Shown: positions 1 through 12,384 of the stretch, one piece after another
Position numbering within the stretch: position 1 is the first letter of the stretch
Layout: each line of letters begins with the position of its first letter
Assembly: GCA_018806915.1 (NCBI GenBank)
Contig: JAGKQI010000033.1
Location: 62,001 to 126,000 of the forward strand
Length of the DNA stretch: 64,000 nt
DNA from: Phytophthora colocasiae
Lineage: Eukaryota; Oomycota; Peronosporomycetes; Peronosporales; Peronosporaceae
Direction: 5' to 3'
Made by a program: the position numbers and the translations under genes
The notes under the pieces: model-generated
Database searches by the model: none
The model's input: the letters and a program-made list of their open reading frames with translations, nothing else
Told to the model about the DNA's origin: nothing

Positions 1-239
1 AGGAAACTGATGCAAGTAGATGTATGTGTCCAATGCATGCTGTAGTTCGAGTCGGTCGGCACGACCTGTGTGGGTGTGTGGTGTGATGTTGTGTGTGGAC
101 ACGGTCGTGTGTAAGTGTAAGTGTATGTGTATGTATATGTATTATCTGGCGTGGTTTGGCGTGGTTTGAGCGTATGAGAAGCGTGCTGTGTGGGTTGGCA
201 CAGAGCGCGTCGATTGGCGTGTGGTTTGGGTTTTCATCT

Positions 240-311
240 GGGCGCTTAGCTCAAATGGTAGAGCGCCCGCTTCGCATGCGGGAGGTAGGGGGATCGATAC
301 CCCAGTGTCCA
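240..311 (+). tRNA. tRNA-Ala(CGC) copy 1, T-stem G5/C4
   Basis: The gene folds as a full cloverleaf without an intron. The acceptor GGGCGCT pairs with AGTGTCC and includes a G3-T70 wobble, the universal alanine identity element; the discriminator is A. The D-stem is GCTC/GAGC. The anticodon stem CCCGC/GCGGG holds the loop TTCGCAT, so the anticodon is CGC and decodes GCG (Ala). The T-loop ATCGATA resembles, from memory, that of plant tRNA-Ala. The A box (TAGCTCAAATGG) and a B-box-like T-arm are internal Pol III promoters. This copy has five G but four C in the T-stem, leaving one G unpaired. A T4 terminator follows, with a longer T-run about 13 bp beyond it. Confidence 0.8.
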
Positions 312-871
312 CTTTTACCAAACAAACATTTTTTACGCCACCAAACTTTTTACCACTCCCACCTACCTACAGTACCTGCTTGCTCGTTCCAGCGCCCAAC
401 TCGAGTCACCGACACGAGGCTAGATAGACCCTCCTGATTCCGCGGTGTCTTCAGGCGCTGAGGTTATAAGTGGAATACGATTGCAGACCGCGATGTCCGC
501 GACAGAATGGCCGATGCGTCGGGTGCGCCAGAGCTATATCCACCAGGACACCGATCCATCGAAGACACGTCGCTGGGACGCTGGACAGATACCCACCCCA
601 CCCCACACCATACGAGGCACACTCGGTGATCCAGGAAACTGATGCAAGTAGATGTATGTGTCCAATGCATGCTGTAGTTCGAGTCGGTCGGCACGACCTG
701 TGTGGGTGTGTGGTGTGATGTTGTGTGTGGACACGGTCGTGTGTAAGTGTAAGTGTATGTGTATGTATATGTATTATCTGGCGTGGTTTGGCGTGGTTTG
801 AGCGTATGAGGAGCGTGCTGTGTGGGTTGGCACAGAGCGCGTCGATTGGCGTGTGGTTTGGGTTTTCATCT

Positions 872-944
872 GGGCGCTTAGCTCAAATGGTAGAGCGCCC
901 GCTTCGCATGCGGGAGGTAGGGGGATCGATACCCCCAGTGTCCA
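872..944 (+). tRNA. tRNA-Ala(CGC) copy 2, T-stem G5/C5
   Basis: Canonical 73-nt form with a complete five-pair T-stem. A T5 terminator follows directly. Probably functional. Confidence 0.95.
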
Positions 945-1510
945 CTTTTTACCAAACAAACATTTTTTTACGCCACCAAACTTTGACCACTCCCACCTAC
1001 CTACAGTACCTGCTTGCTCGTTCCAGCGCCCAACTCGAGTCACCGACACGAGGCTAGATAGACCCTCCTGATTCCGCGGTGTCTTCAGGCGCTGAGGTTA
1101 TAAGTGGAATACGATTGCAGACCGCGATGTCCGCGACAGAATGGCCGATGCGTCGGGTGCGCCAGAGCTATATCCACCAGGACACCGATCCATCGAAGAC
1201 ACGTCGCTGGGACGCTGGACAGATACCCACCCCACACCATACCACACCATACGAGGCACACTCGGTGATCCAGGAAACTGATGCAAGTAGATGTATGTGT
1301 CCAATGCATGCTGTAGTTCGAGTCGGTCGGCACGACCTGTGTGGGTGTGTGGTGTGATGTTGTGTGTGGACACGGTCGTGTGTAAGTGTAAGTGTATGTG
1401 TATGTATATGTATTATCTGGCGTGGTTTGGCGTGGTTTGAGCGTATGAGGAGCGTGCTGTGTGGGTTGGCACAGAGCGCGTCGATTGGCGTGTGGTTTGG
1501 GTTTTCATCT

Positions 1511-1581
1511 GGGCGCTTAGCTCAAATGGTAGAGCGCCCGCTTCGCATGCGGGAGGTAGGGGATCGATACCCCAGTGTCCA
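1511..1581 (+). tRNA. tRNA-Ala(CGC) copy 3, T-stem G4/C4
   Basis: 71-nt form. One G and one C are both missing, leaving a four-pair T-stem. All other stems are intact. T4 terminator. Confidence 0.8.
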
Positions 1582-2147
1582 CTTTTACCAAACAAACATT
1601 TTTTTACGCCACCAAACTTTTTACCACTCCCACCTACCTACAGTACCTGCTTGCTCGTTCCAGCGCCCAACTCGAGTCACCGACACGAGGCTAGATAGAC
1701 CCTCCTGATTCCGCGGTGTCTTCAGGCGCTGAGGTTATAAGTGGAATACGATTGCAGACCGCGATGTCCGCGACAGAATGGCCGATGCGTCGGGTGCGCC
1801 AGAGCTATATCCACCAGGACACCGATCCATCGAAGACACGTCGCTGGGACGCTGGACAGATACCCACCCCACACCATACCACACCATACGAGGCACACTC
1901 GGTGATCCAGGAAACTGATGCAAGTAGATGTATGTGTCCAATGCATGCTGTAGTTCGAGTCGGTCGGCACGACCTGTGTGGGTGTGTGGTGTGATGTTGT
2001 GTGTGGACACGGTCGTGTGTAAGTGTAAGTGTATGTGTATGTATATGTATTATCTGGCGTGGTTTGGCGTGGTTTGAGCGTATGAGGAGCGTGCTGTGTG
2101 GGTTGGCACAGAGCGCGTCGATTGGCGTGTGGTTTGGGTTTTCATCT

Positions 2148-2220
2148 GGGCGCTTAGCTCAAATGGTAGAGCGCCCGCTTCGCATGCGGGAGGTAGGGGG
2201 ATCGATACCCCCAGTGTCCA
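2148..2220 (+). tRNA. tRNA-Ala(CGC) copy 4, T-stem G5/C5
   Basis: Canonical 73-nt form, but followed by T4 rather than the T5 usual for this class, so terminator length and T-stem class can be uncoupled. Confidence 0.95.
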
Positions 2221-2784
2221 CTTTTACCAAACAAACTTTTTTTACGCCACCAAACTTTTTACCACTCCCACCTACCTACAGTACCTGCTTGCTCGTTCCA
2301 GCGCCCAACTCGAGTCACCGACACGAGGCTAGATAGACCCTCCTGATTCCGCGGTGTCTTCAGGCGCTGAGGTTATAAGTGGAATACGATTGCAGACCGC
2401 GATGTCCGCGACAGAATGGCCGATGCGTCGGGTGCGCCAGAGCTATATCCACCAGGACACCGATCCATCGAAGACACGTCGCTGGGACGCTGGACAGACA
2501 CCCACCCCACACCATACCACACCATACGAGGCACACTCGGTGATCCAGGAAACTGATGCAAGTAGATGTATGTGTCCAATGCATGCTGTAGTTCGAGTCG
2601 GTCGGCACGACCTGTGTGGTGTGTGGTGTGATGTTGTGTGTGGACACGGTCGTGTGTAAGTGTAAGTGTATGTGTATGTATATGTATTATCTGGCGTGGT
2701 TTGGCGTGGTTTGAGCGTATGAGGAGCGTGCTGTGTGGGTTGGCACAGAGCGCGTCGATTGGCGTGTGGTTTGGGTTTTCATCT

Positions 2785-2855
2785 GGGCGCTTAGCTCAAA
2801 TGGTAGAGCGCCCGCTTCGCATGCGGGAGGTAGGGGATCGATACCCCAGTGTCCA
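2785..2855 (+). tRNA. tRNA-Ala(CGC) copy 5, T-stem G4/C4
   Basis: 71-nt short-T-stem form with a T4 terminator. Confidence 0.8.
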
Positions 2856-3418
2856 CTTTTACCAAACAAACATTTTTACGCCACCAAACTTTTACCACTC
2901 CCACCTACCTACAGTACCTGCTTGCTCGTTCCAGCGCCCAACTCGAGTCACCGACACGAGGCTAGATAGACCCTCCTGATTCCGCGGTGTCTTCAGGCGC
3001 TGAGGTTATAAGTGGAATACGATTGCAGACCGCGATGTCCGCGACAGAATGGCCGATGCGTCGGGTGCGCCAGAGCTATATCCACCAGGACACCGATCCA
3101 TCGAAGACACGTCGCTGGGACGCTGGACAGATACCCACCCCACACCATACCACACCATACGAGGCACACTCGGTGATCCAGGAAACTGATGCAAGTAGAT
3201 GTATGTGTCCAATGCATGCTGTAGTTCGAGTCGGTCGGCACGACCTGTGTGGGTGTGTGGTGTGATGTTGTGTGTGGACACGGTCGTGTGTAAGTGTAAG
3301 TGTATGTGTATGTATATGTATTATCTGGCGTGGTTTGGCGTGGTTTGAGCGTATGAGGAGCGTGCTGTGTGGGTTGGCACAGAGCGCGTCGATTGGCGTG
3401 TGGTTTGGGTTTTCATCT

Positions 3419-3491
3419 GGGCGCTTAGCTCAAATGGTAGAGCGCCCGCTTCGCATGCGGGAGGTAGGGGGATCGATACCCTCAGTGTCCA
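3419..3491 (+). tRNA. tRNA-Ala(CGC) copy 6, T-stem GGGGG/CCCTC
   Basis: 73-nt form in which one T-stem C has become T, giving a G-T wobble that keeps five pairs. The same rare change recurs in copy 33, some 17 kb away. T5 terminator. Confidence 0.9.
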
Positions 3492-4053
3492 CTTTTTACC
3501 AAACAAACATTTTTTTACGCCACCAAACTTTTTACCACTCCCACCTACCTACAGTACCTGCTTGCTCGTTCCAGCGCCCAACTCGAGTCACCGACACGAG
3601 GCTAGATAGACCCTCCTGATTCCGCGGTGTCTTCAGGCGCTGAGGTTATAAGTGGAATACGATTGCAGACCGCGATGTCCGCGACAGAATGGCCGATGCG
3701 TCGGGTGCGCCAGAGCTATATCCACCAGGACACCGATCCATCGAAGACACGTCGCTGGGACGCTGGACAGACACCCACCCCACCCCACACCATACGAGGC
3801 ACACTCGGTGATCCAGGAAACTGATGCAAGTAGATGTATGTGTCCAATGCATGCTGTAGTTCGAGTCGGTCGGCACGACCTGTGTGGGTGTGTGGTGTGA
3901 TGTTGTGTGTGGACACGGTCGTGTGTAAGTGTAAGTGTATGTGTATGTATATGTATTATCTGGCGTGGTTTGGCGTGGTTTGAGCGTATGAGGAGCGTGC
4001 TGTGTGGGTTGGCACAGAGCGCGTCGATTGGCGTGTGGTTTGGGTTTTCATCT

Positions 4054-4124
4054 GGGCGCTTAGCTCAAATGGTAGAGCGCCCGCTTCGCATGCGGGAGGT
4101 AGGGGATCGATACCCCAGTGTCCA
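4054..4124 (+). tRNA. tRNA-Ala(CGC) copy 7, T-stem G4/C4
   Basis: 71-nt short-T-stem form, here with a T5 terminator. Confidence 0.8.
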
Positions 4125-4690
4125 CTTTTTACCAAACAAACATTTTTTACGCCACCAAACTTTTTACCACTCCCACCTACCTACAGTACCTGCTTGCTCG
4201 TTCCAGCGCCCAACTCGAGTCACCGACACGAGGCTAGATAGACCCTCCTGATTCCGCGGTGTCTTCAGGCGCTGAGGTTATAAGTGGAATACGATTGCAG
4301 ACCGCGATGTCCGCGACAGAATGGCCGATGCGTCGGGTGCGCCAGAGCTATATCCACCAGGACACCGATCCATCGAAGACACGTCGCTGGGACGCTGGAC
4401 AGATACCCACCCCACACCATACCACACCATACGAGGCACACTCGGTGATCCAGGAAACTGATGCAAGTAGATGTATGTGTCCAATGCATGCTGTAGTTCG
4501 AGTCGGTCGGCACGACCTGTGTGGGTGTGTGGTGTGATGTTGTGTGTGGACACGGTCGTGTGTAAGTGTAAGTGTATGTGTATGTATATGTATTATCTGG
4601 CGTGGTTTGGCGTGGTTTGAGCGTATGAGGAGCGTGCTGTGTGGGTTGGCACAGAGCGCGTCGATTGGCGTGTGGTTTGGGTTTTCATCT

Positions 4691-4763
4691 GGGCGCTTAG
4701 CTCAAATGGTAGAGCGCCCGCTTCGCATGCGGGAGGTAGGGGGATCGATACCCCCAGTGTCCA
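4691..4763 (+). tRNA. tRNA-Ala(CGC) copy 8, T-stem G5/C5
   Basis: Canonical 73-nt form, T5 terminator. Confidence 0.95.
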
Positions 4764-5325
4764 CTTTTTACCAAACAAACATTTTTTTACGCCACCAAAC
4801 TTTTTACCACTCCCACCTACCTACAGTACCTGCTTGCTCGTTCCAGCGCCCAACTCGAGTCACCGACACGAGGCTAGATAGACCCTCCTGATTCCGCGGT
4901 GTCTTCAGGCGCTGAGGTTATAAGTGGAATACGATTGCAGACCGCGATGTCCGCGACAGAATGGCCGATGCGTCGGGTGCGCCAGAGCTATATCCACCAG
5001 GACACCGATCCATCGAAGACACGTCGCTGGGACGCTGGACAGACACCCACCCCACCCCACACCATACGAGGCACACTCGGTGATCCAGGAAACTGATGCA
5101 AGTAGATGTATGTGTCCAATGCATGCTGTAGTTCGAGTCGGTCGGCACGACCTGTGTGGGTGTGTGGTGTGATGTTGTGTGTGGACACGGTCGTGTGTAA
5201 GTGTAAGTGTATGTGTATGTATATGTATTATCTGGCGTGGTTTGGCGTGGTTTGAGCGTATGAGGAGCGTGCTGTGTGGGTTGGCACAGAGCGCGTCGAT
5301 TGGCGTGTGGTTTGGGTTTTCATCT

Positions 5326-5398
5326 GGGCGCTTAGCTCAAATGGTAGAGCGCCCGCTTCGCATGCGGGAGGTAGGGGGATCGATACCCCCAGTGTCCA
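5326..5398 (+). tRNA. tRNA-Ala(CGC) copy 9, T-stem G5/C5
   Basis: Canonical 73-nt form, T5 terminator. The spacer just downstream lacks about 10 bp (the CTTTTTACCA stretch), which makes this the shortest unit at 625 bp. Confidence 0.95.
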
Positions 5399-5950
5399 CT
5401 TTTTACCAAACAAACATTTTTTTACGCCACCAAACTCCCACCTACCTACAGTACCTGCTTGCTCGTTCCAGCGCCCAACTCGAGTCACCGACACGAGGCT
5501 AGATAGACCCTCCTGATTCCGCGGTGTCTTCAGGCGCTGAGGTTATAAGTGGAATACGATTGCAGACCGCGATGTCCGCGACAGAATGGCCGATGCGTCG
5601 GGTGCGCCAGAGCTATATCCACCAGGACACCGATCCATCGAAGACACGTCGCTGGGACGCTGGACAGATACCCACCCCACCCCACACCATACGAGGCACA
5701 CTCGGTGATCCAGGAAACTGATGCAAGTAGATGTATGTGTCCAATGCATGCTGTAGTTCGAGTCGGTCGGCACGACCTGTGTGGGTGTGTGGTGTGATGT
5801 TGTGTGTGGACACGGTCGTGTGTAAGTGTAAGTGTATGTGTATGTATATGTATTATCTGGCGTGGTTTGGCGTGGTTTGAGCGTATGAGGAGCGTGCTGT
5901 GTGGGTTGGCACAGAGCGCGTCGATTGGCGTGTGGTTTGGGTTTTCATCT

Positions 5951-6023
5951 GGGCGCTTAGCTCAAATGGTAGAGCGCCCGCTTCGCATGCGGGAGGTAGG
6001 GGGATCGATACCCCCAGTGTCCA
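5951..6023 (+). tRNA. tRNA-Ala(CGC) copy 10, T-stem G5/C5
   Basis: Canonical 73-nt form, T5 terminator. The spacer after it carries a patch of one-type transversions (6301-6444). Confidence 0.95.
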
Positions 6024-6588
6024 CTTTTTACCAAACAAACATTTTTTTACGCCACCAAACTTTTACCACTCCCACCTACCTACAGTACCTGCTTGCTCGT
6101 TCCAGCGCCCAACTCGAGTCACCGACACGAGGCTAGATAGACCCTCCTGATTCCGCGGTGTCTTCAGGCGCTGAGGTTATAAGTGGAATACGATTGCAGA
6201 CCGCGATGTCCGCGACAGAATGGCCGATGCGTCGGGTGCGCCAGAGCTATATCCACCAGGACACCGATCCATCGAAGACACGTCGCTGGGACGCTGGACA
6301 TATACCCACCCACACCATACCACACCATACGAGGCACACTCGGTGATCCAGGAAACTGATGCAAGTAGATGTATGTTTCCAATGCATGCTGTAGTTCGAG
6401 TAGGTCGTAACGAACTGTGTTGGTGTGTGGTGTGATTTTTTGTTTGGACACGGTCGTGTGTAAGTGTAAGTGTAAGTGTATGTATATGTATTATCTGGCG
6501 TGGTTTGGCGTGGTTTGAGCGTATGAGGAGCGTGCTGTGTGGGTTGGCACAGAGCGCGTCGATTGGCGTGTGGTTTGGGTTTTCATCT

Positions 6589-6660
6589 GGGCGCTTAGCT
6601 CAAATGGTAGAGCGCCCGCTTCGCATGCGGGAGGTAGGGGATCGATACCCCCAGTGTCCA
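6589..6660 (+). tRNA. tRNA-Ala(CGC) copy 11, T-stem G4/C5
   Basis: 72-nt form with four G against five C, the only copy with this imbalance. T4 terminator. The preceding spacer is the mutated one at 6301-6444. Confidence 0.75.
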
Positions 6661-7223
6661 CTTTTACCAAACAAACATTTTTACGCCACCAAACTTTTAC
6701 CACTCCCACCGACCTACAGTACCTGCTTGCTCGTTCCAGCGCCCAACTCGAGTCACCGACACGAGGCTAGATAGACCCTCCTGATTCCGCGGTGTCTTCA
6801 GGCGCTGAGGTTATAAGTGGAATACGATTGCAGACCGCGATGTCCGCGACAGAATGGCCGATGCGTCGGGTGCGCCAGAGCTATATCCACCAGGACACCG
6901 ATCCATCGAAGACACGTCGCTGGGACGCTGGACAGATACCCACCCACACCATACCACACCATACGAGGCACACTCGGTGATCCAGGAAACTGATGCAAGT
7001 AGATGTATGTGTCCAATGCATGCTGTAGTTCGAGTCGGTCGGCACGACCTGTGTGGAGTGTGTGGTGTGATGTTGTGTGTGGACACGGTCGTGTGTAAGT
7101 GTAAGTGTATGTGTATGTATATGTATTATCTGGCGTGGTTTGGCGTGGTTTGAGCGTATGAGGAGCGTGCTGTGTGGGTTGGCACAGAGCGCGTCGATTG
7201 GCGTGTGGTTTGGGTTTTCATCT

Positions 7224-7296
7224 GGGCGCTTAGCTCAAATGGTAGAGCGCCCGCTTCGCATGCGGGAGGTAGGGGGATCGATACCCCCAGTGTCCA
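7224..7296 (+). tRNA. tRNA-Ala(CGC) copy 12, T-stem G5/C5
   Basis: Canonical 73-nt form, T5 terminator. Confidence 0.95.
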
Positions 7297-7862
7297 CTTT
7301 TTACCAAACAAACATTTTTTTACGCCACCAAACTTTTACCACTCCCACCTACCTACAGTACCTGCTTGCTCGTTCCAGCGCCCAACTCGAGTCACCGACA
7401 CGAGGCTAGATGAACCCTCCTGATTCCGCGGTGTCTTCAGGCGCTGAGGTTATAAGTGGAATACGATTGCAGACCGCGATGTCCGCGACAGAATGGCCGA
7501 TGCGTCGGGTGCGCCAGAGCTATATCCACCAGGACACCGATCCATCGAAGACACGTCGCTGGGACGCTGGACAGACACCCACCCCACACCATACCACACC
7601 ATACGAGGCACACTCGGTGATCCAGGAAACTGATGCAAGTAGATGTATGTGTCCAATGCATGCTGTAGTTCGAGTCGGTCGGCACGACCTGTGTGGGTGT
7701 GTGGTGTGATGTTGTGTGTGGACACGGTCGTGTGTAAGTGTAAGTGTATGTGTATGTATATGTATTATCTGGCGTGGTTTGGCGTGGTTTGAGCGTATGA
7801 GGAGCGTGCTGTGTGGGTTGGCACAGAGCGCGTCGATTGGCGTGTGGTTTGGGTTTTCATCT

Positions 7863-7933
7863 GGGCGCTTAGCTCAAATGGTAGAGCGCCCGCTTCGCAT
7901 GCGGGAGGTAGGGGATCGATACCCCAGTGTCCA
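7863..7933 (+). tRNA. tRNA-Ala(CGC) copy 13, T-stem G4/C4
   Basis: 71-nt short-T-stem form with a T5 terminator. Confidence 0.8.
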
Positions 7934-8498
7934 CTTTTTACCAAACAAACATTTTTACGCCACCAAACTTTTTACCACTCCCACCTACCTACAGTACCTG
8001 CTTGCTCGTTCCAGCGCCCAACTCGAGTCACCGACACGAGGCTAGATAGACCCTCCTGATTCCGCGGTGTCTTCAGGCGCTGAGGTTATAAGTGGAATAC
8101 GATTGCAGACCGCGATGTCCGCGACAGAATGGCCGATGCGTCGGGTGCGCCAGAGCTATATCCACCAGGACACCGATCCATCGAAGACACGTCGCTGGGA
8201 CGCTGGACAGACACCCACCCCACACCATACCACACCATACGAGGCACACTCGGTGATCCAGGAAACTGATGCAAGTAGATGTATGTGTCCAATGCATGCT
8301 GTAGTTCGAGTCGGTCGGCACGACCTGTGTGGGTGTGTGGTGTGATGTTGTGTGTGGACACGGTCGTGTGTAAGTGTAAGTGTATGTGTATGTATATGTA
8401 TTATCTGGCGTGGTTTGGCGTGGTTTGAGCGTATGAGGAGCGTGCTGTGTGGGTTGGCACAGAGCGCGTCGATTGGCGTGTGGTTTGGGTTTTCATCT

Positions 8499-8569
8499 GG
8501 GCGCTTAGCTCAAATGGTAGAGCGCCCGCTTCGCATGCGGGAGGTAGGGGATCGATACCCCAGTGTCCA
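8499..8569 (+). tRNA. tRNA-Ala(CGC) copy 14, T-stem G4/C4
   Basis: 71-nt short-T-stem form with a T4 terminator. Confidence 0.8.
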
Positions 8570-9128
8570 CTTTTACCAAACAAACATTTTTTACGCCACC
8601 AAACTTTTACCACTCCCACCTACCTACAGTACCTGCTTGCTCGTTCCAGCGCCCAACTCGAGTCACCGACACGAGGCTAGATAGACCCTCCTGATTCCGC
8701 GGTGTCTTCAGGCGCTGAGGTTATAAGTGGAATACGATTGCAGACCGCGATGTCCGCGACAGAATGGCCGATGCGTCGGGTGCGCCAGAGCTATATCCAC
8801 CAGGACACCGATCCATCGAAGACACGTCGCTGGGACGCTGGACAGACACCCACCCCACCCCACACCATACGAGGCACACTCGGTGATCCAGGAAACTGAT
8901 GCAAGTAGATGTATGTGTCCAATGCATGCTGTAGTTCGAGTCGGTCGGCACGACCTGTGTGGGTGTGTGGTGTGATGTTGTGTGTGGACACGGTCGTGTG
9001 TAAGTGTAAGTGTATGTGTATGTATATGTATTATCTGGCGTGGTTTGGCGTGGTTTGAGCGTATGAGGAGCGTGCTGTGTGGGTTGGCACAGAGCGCGTC
9101 GATTGGCGTGTGGTTTGGGTTTTCATCT

Positions 9129-9199
9129 GGGCGCTTAGCTCAAATGGTAGAGCGCCCGCTTCGCATGCGGGAGGTAGGGGATCGATACCCCAGTGTCCA
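9129..9199 (+). tRNA. tRNA-Ala(CGC) copy 15, T-stem G4/C4
   Basis: 71-nt short-T-stem form with a T4 terminator. Confidence 0.8.
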
Positions 9200-9759
9200 C
9201 TTTTACCAAACAAACATTTTTACGCCACCAAACTTTGACCACTCCCACCTACCTACAGTACCTGCTTGCTCGTTCCAGCGCCCAACTCGAGTCACCGACA
9301 CGAGGCTAGATAGACCCTCCTGATTCCGCGGTGTCTTCAGGCGCTGAGGTTATAAGTGGAATACGATTGCAGACCGCGATGTCCGCGACAGAATGGCCGA
9401 TGCGTCGGGTGCGCCAGAGCTATATCCACCAGGACACCGATCCATCGAAGACACGTCGCTGGGACGCTGGACAGATACCCACCCCCACCATACCACACCA
9501 TACGAGGCACACTCGGTGATCCAGGAAACTGATGCAAGTAGATGTATGTGTCCCATGCATGCTGTAGTTCGAGTCGGTCGGCACGACCTGTGTGTGTGGG
9601 GTGTGATGTTGGGTGTGGACACGGTCGTGTGTAAGTGTAAGTGTATGTGTATGTATATGTATTATCTGGCGTGGTTTGGCGTGGTTTGAGCGTATGAGGA
9701 GCGTGCTGTGTGGGTTGGCACAGAGCGCGTCGATTGGCGTGTGGTTTGGGTTTTCATCT

Positions 9760-9829
9760 GGGCGCTTAGCTCAAATGGTAGAGCGCCCGCTTCGCATGCG
9801 GGAGGTAGAGATCGATACCCCAGTGTCCA
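9760..9829 (+). pseudogene. tRNA-Ala(CGC) copy 16, damaged T-stem (GAG against CCCC)
   Basis: 70-nt copy whose 5' T-stem strand reads GAG instead of GGGG or GGGGG, so at most two G-C pairs can form. All other stems are normal. It is the only copy in the array that I would call a probable pseudogene on stem pairing. Confidence 0.65.
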
Positions 9830-10395
9830 CTTTTACCAAACAAACATTTTTTTACGCCACCAAACTTTTTACCACTCCCACCTACCTACAGTACCTGCTT
9901 GCTCGTTCCAGCGCCCAACTCGAGTCACCGACACGAGGCTAGATAGACCCTCCTGATTCCGCGGTGTCTTCAGGCGCTGAGGTTATAAGTGGAATACGAT
10001 TGCAGACCGCGATGTCCGCGACAGAATGGCCGATGCGTCGGGTGCGCCAGAGCTATATCCACCAGGACACCGATCCATCGAAGACACGTCGCTGGGACGC
10101 TGGACAGATACCCACCCCACACCATACCACACCATACGAGGCACACTCGGTGATCCAGGAAACTGATGCAAGTAGATGTATGTGTCCAATGCATGCTGTA
10201 GTTCGAGTCGGTCGGCACGACCTGTGTGGGTGTGTGGTGTGATGTTGTGTGTGGACACGGTCGTGTGTAAGTGTAAGTGTATGTGTATGTATATGTATTA
10301 TCTGGCGTGGTTTGGCGTGGTTTGAGCGTATGAGGAGCGTGCTGTGTGGGTTGGCACAGAGCGCGTCGATTGGCGTGTGGTTTGGGTTTTCATCT

Positions 10396-10466
10396 GGGCG
10401 CTTAGCTCAAATGGTAGAGCGCCCGCTTCGCATGCGGGAGGTAGGGGATCGATACCCCAGTGTCCA
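10396..10466 (+). tRNA. tRNA-Ala(CGC) copy 17, T-stem G4/C4
   Basis: 71-nt short-T-stem form with a T4 terminator. Confidence 0.8.
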
Positions 10467-11038
10467 CTTTTACCAAACAAACATTTTTTTACGCCACCAA
10501 ACTTCTTACCACTCCCACCTACCTACAGTACCTGCTTGCTCGTTCCAGCGCCCAACTCGAGTCACCGACACGAGGCTAGATAGACCCTCCTGATTCCGCG
10601 GTGTCTTCAGGCGCTGAGGTTATAAGTGGAATACGATTGCAGACCGCGATGTCCGCGACAGAATGGCCGATGCGTCGGGTGCGCCAGAGCTATATCCACC
10701 AGGACACCGATCCATCGAAGACACGTCGCTGGGACGCTGGACAGATACCCACCCCACACCATACCACACCATACGAGGCACACTCGGTGATCCAGGAAAC
10801 TGATGCAAGTAGATGTATGTGTCCAATGCATGCTGTAGTTCGAGTCGGTCGGCACGACCTGTGTGGGTGTGTGGTGTGATGTTGTGTGTGGACACGGTCG
10901 TGTGTAAGTGTAAGTGTAAGTGTAAGTGTATGTATATGTATTATCTGGCGTGGTTTGGCGTGGTTTGAGCGTATGAGAAGCGTGCTGTGTGGGTTGGCAC
11001 AGAGCGCGTCGATTGGCGTGTGGTTTGGGTTTTCATCT

Positions 11039-11111
11039 GGGCGCTTAGCTCAAATGGTAGAGCGCCCGCTTCGCATGCGGGAGGTAGGGGGATCGATACC
11101 CCCAGTGTCCA
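11039..11111 (+). tRNA. tRNA-Ala(CGC) copy 18, T-stem G5/C5
   Basis: Canonical 73-nt form, T5 terminator. The upstream GTGTAA motif is expanded to four copies near 10907-10930. Confidence 0.95.
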
Positions 11112-11678
11112 CTTTTTACCAAACAAACATTTTTTTACGCCACCAAACTTCTTACCACTCCCACCTACCTACAGTACCTGCTTGCTCGTTCCAGCGCCCA
11201 ACTCGAGTCACCGACACGAGGCTAGATAGACCCTCCTGATTCCGCGGTGTCTTCAGGCGCTGAGGTTATAAGTGGAATACGATTGCAGACCGCGATGTCC
11301 GCGACAGAATGGCCGATGCGTCGGGTGCGCCAGAGCTATATCCACCAGGACACCGATCCATCGAAGACACGTCGCTGGGACGCTGGACAGATACCCACCC
11401 CACACCATACCACACCATACGAGGCACACTCGGTGATCCAGGAAACTGATGCAAGTAGATGTATGTGTCCAATGCATGCTGTAGTTCGAGTCGGTCGGCA
11501 CGACCTGTGTGGGTGTGTGGTGTGATGTTGTGTGTGGACACGGTCGTGTGTAAGTGTAAGTGTATGTGTATGTATATGTATTATCTGGCGTGGTTTGGCG
11601 TGGTTTGAGCGTATGAGGAGCGTGCTGTGTGGGTTGGCACAGAGCGCGTCGATTGGCGTGTGGTTTGGGTTTTCATCT

Positions 11679-11749
11679 GGGCGCTTAGCTCAAATGGTAG
11701 AGCGCCCGCTTCGCATGCGGGAGGTAGGGGATCGATACCCCAGTGTCCA
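11679..11749 (+). tRNA. tRNA-Ala(CGC) copy 19, T-stem G4/C4
   Basis: 71-nt short-T-stem form with a T4 terminator. Confidence 0.8.
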
Positions 11750-12312
11750 CTTTTACCAAACAAACATTTTTACGCCACCAAACTTTTTACCACTCCCACC
11801 TACCTACAGTACCTGCTTGCTCGTTCCAGCGCCCAACTCGAGTCACCGACACGAGGCTAGATAGACCCTCCTGATTCCGCGGTGTCTTCAGGCGCTGAGG
11901 TTATAAGTGGAATACGATTGCAGACCGCGATGTCCGCGACAGAATGGCCGATGCGTCGGGTGCGCCAGAGCTATATCCACCAGGACACCGATCCATCGAA
12001 GACACGTCGCTGGGACGCTGGACAGACACCCACCCCACCCCATACCACACCATACGAGGCACACTCGGTGATCCAGGAAACTGCTGCAAGTAGATGTATG
12101 TGTCCAATGCATGCTGTAGTTCGAGTCGGTCGGCACGACCTGTGTGGAGTGTGTGGTGTGATGTTGTGTGGACACGGTCGTGTGTAAGTGTAAGTGTATG
12201 TGTATGTATATGTATTATCTGGCGTGGTTTGGCGTGGTTTGAGCGTATGAGGAGCGTGCTGTGTGGGTTGGCACAGAGCGCGTCGATTGGCGTGTGGTTT
12301 GGGTTTTCATCT

Positions 12313-12384
12313 GGGCGCTTAGCTCAAATGGTAGAGCGCCCGCTTCGCATGCGGGAGGTAGGGGGATCGATACCCCAGTGTCCA
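12313..12384 (+). tRNA. tRNA-Ala(CGC) copy 20, T-stem G5/C4
   Basis: 72-nt unbalanced form with one unpaired T-stem G, like copies 1 and 38. T5 terminator. Confidence 0.75.

Noticed and set aside
9480..9620. A second patch of directional mutation after copy 15
   Set aside because: Only two clear substitutions (A to C near 9553, T to G near 9612) plus length changes; too few to call a pattern.
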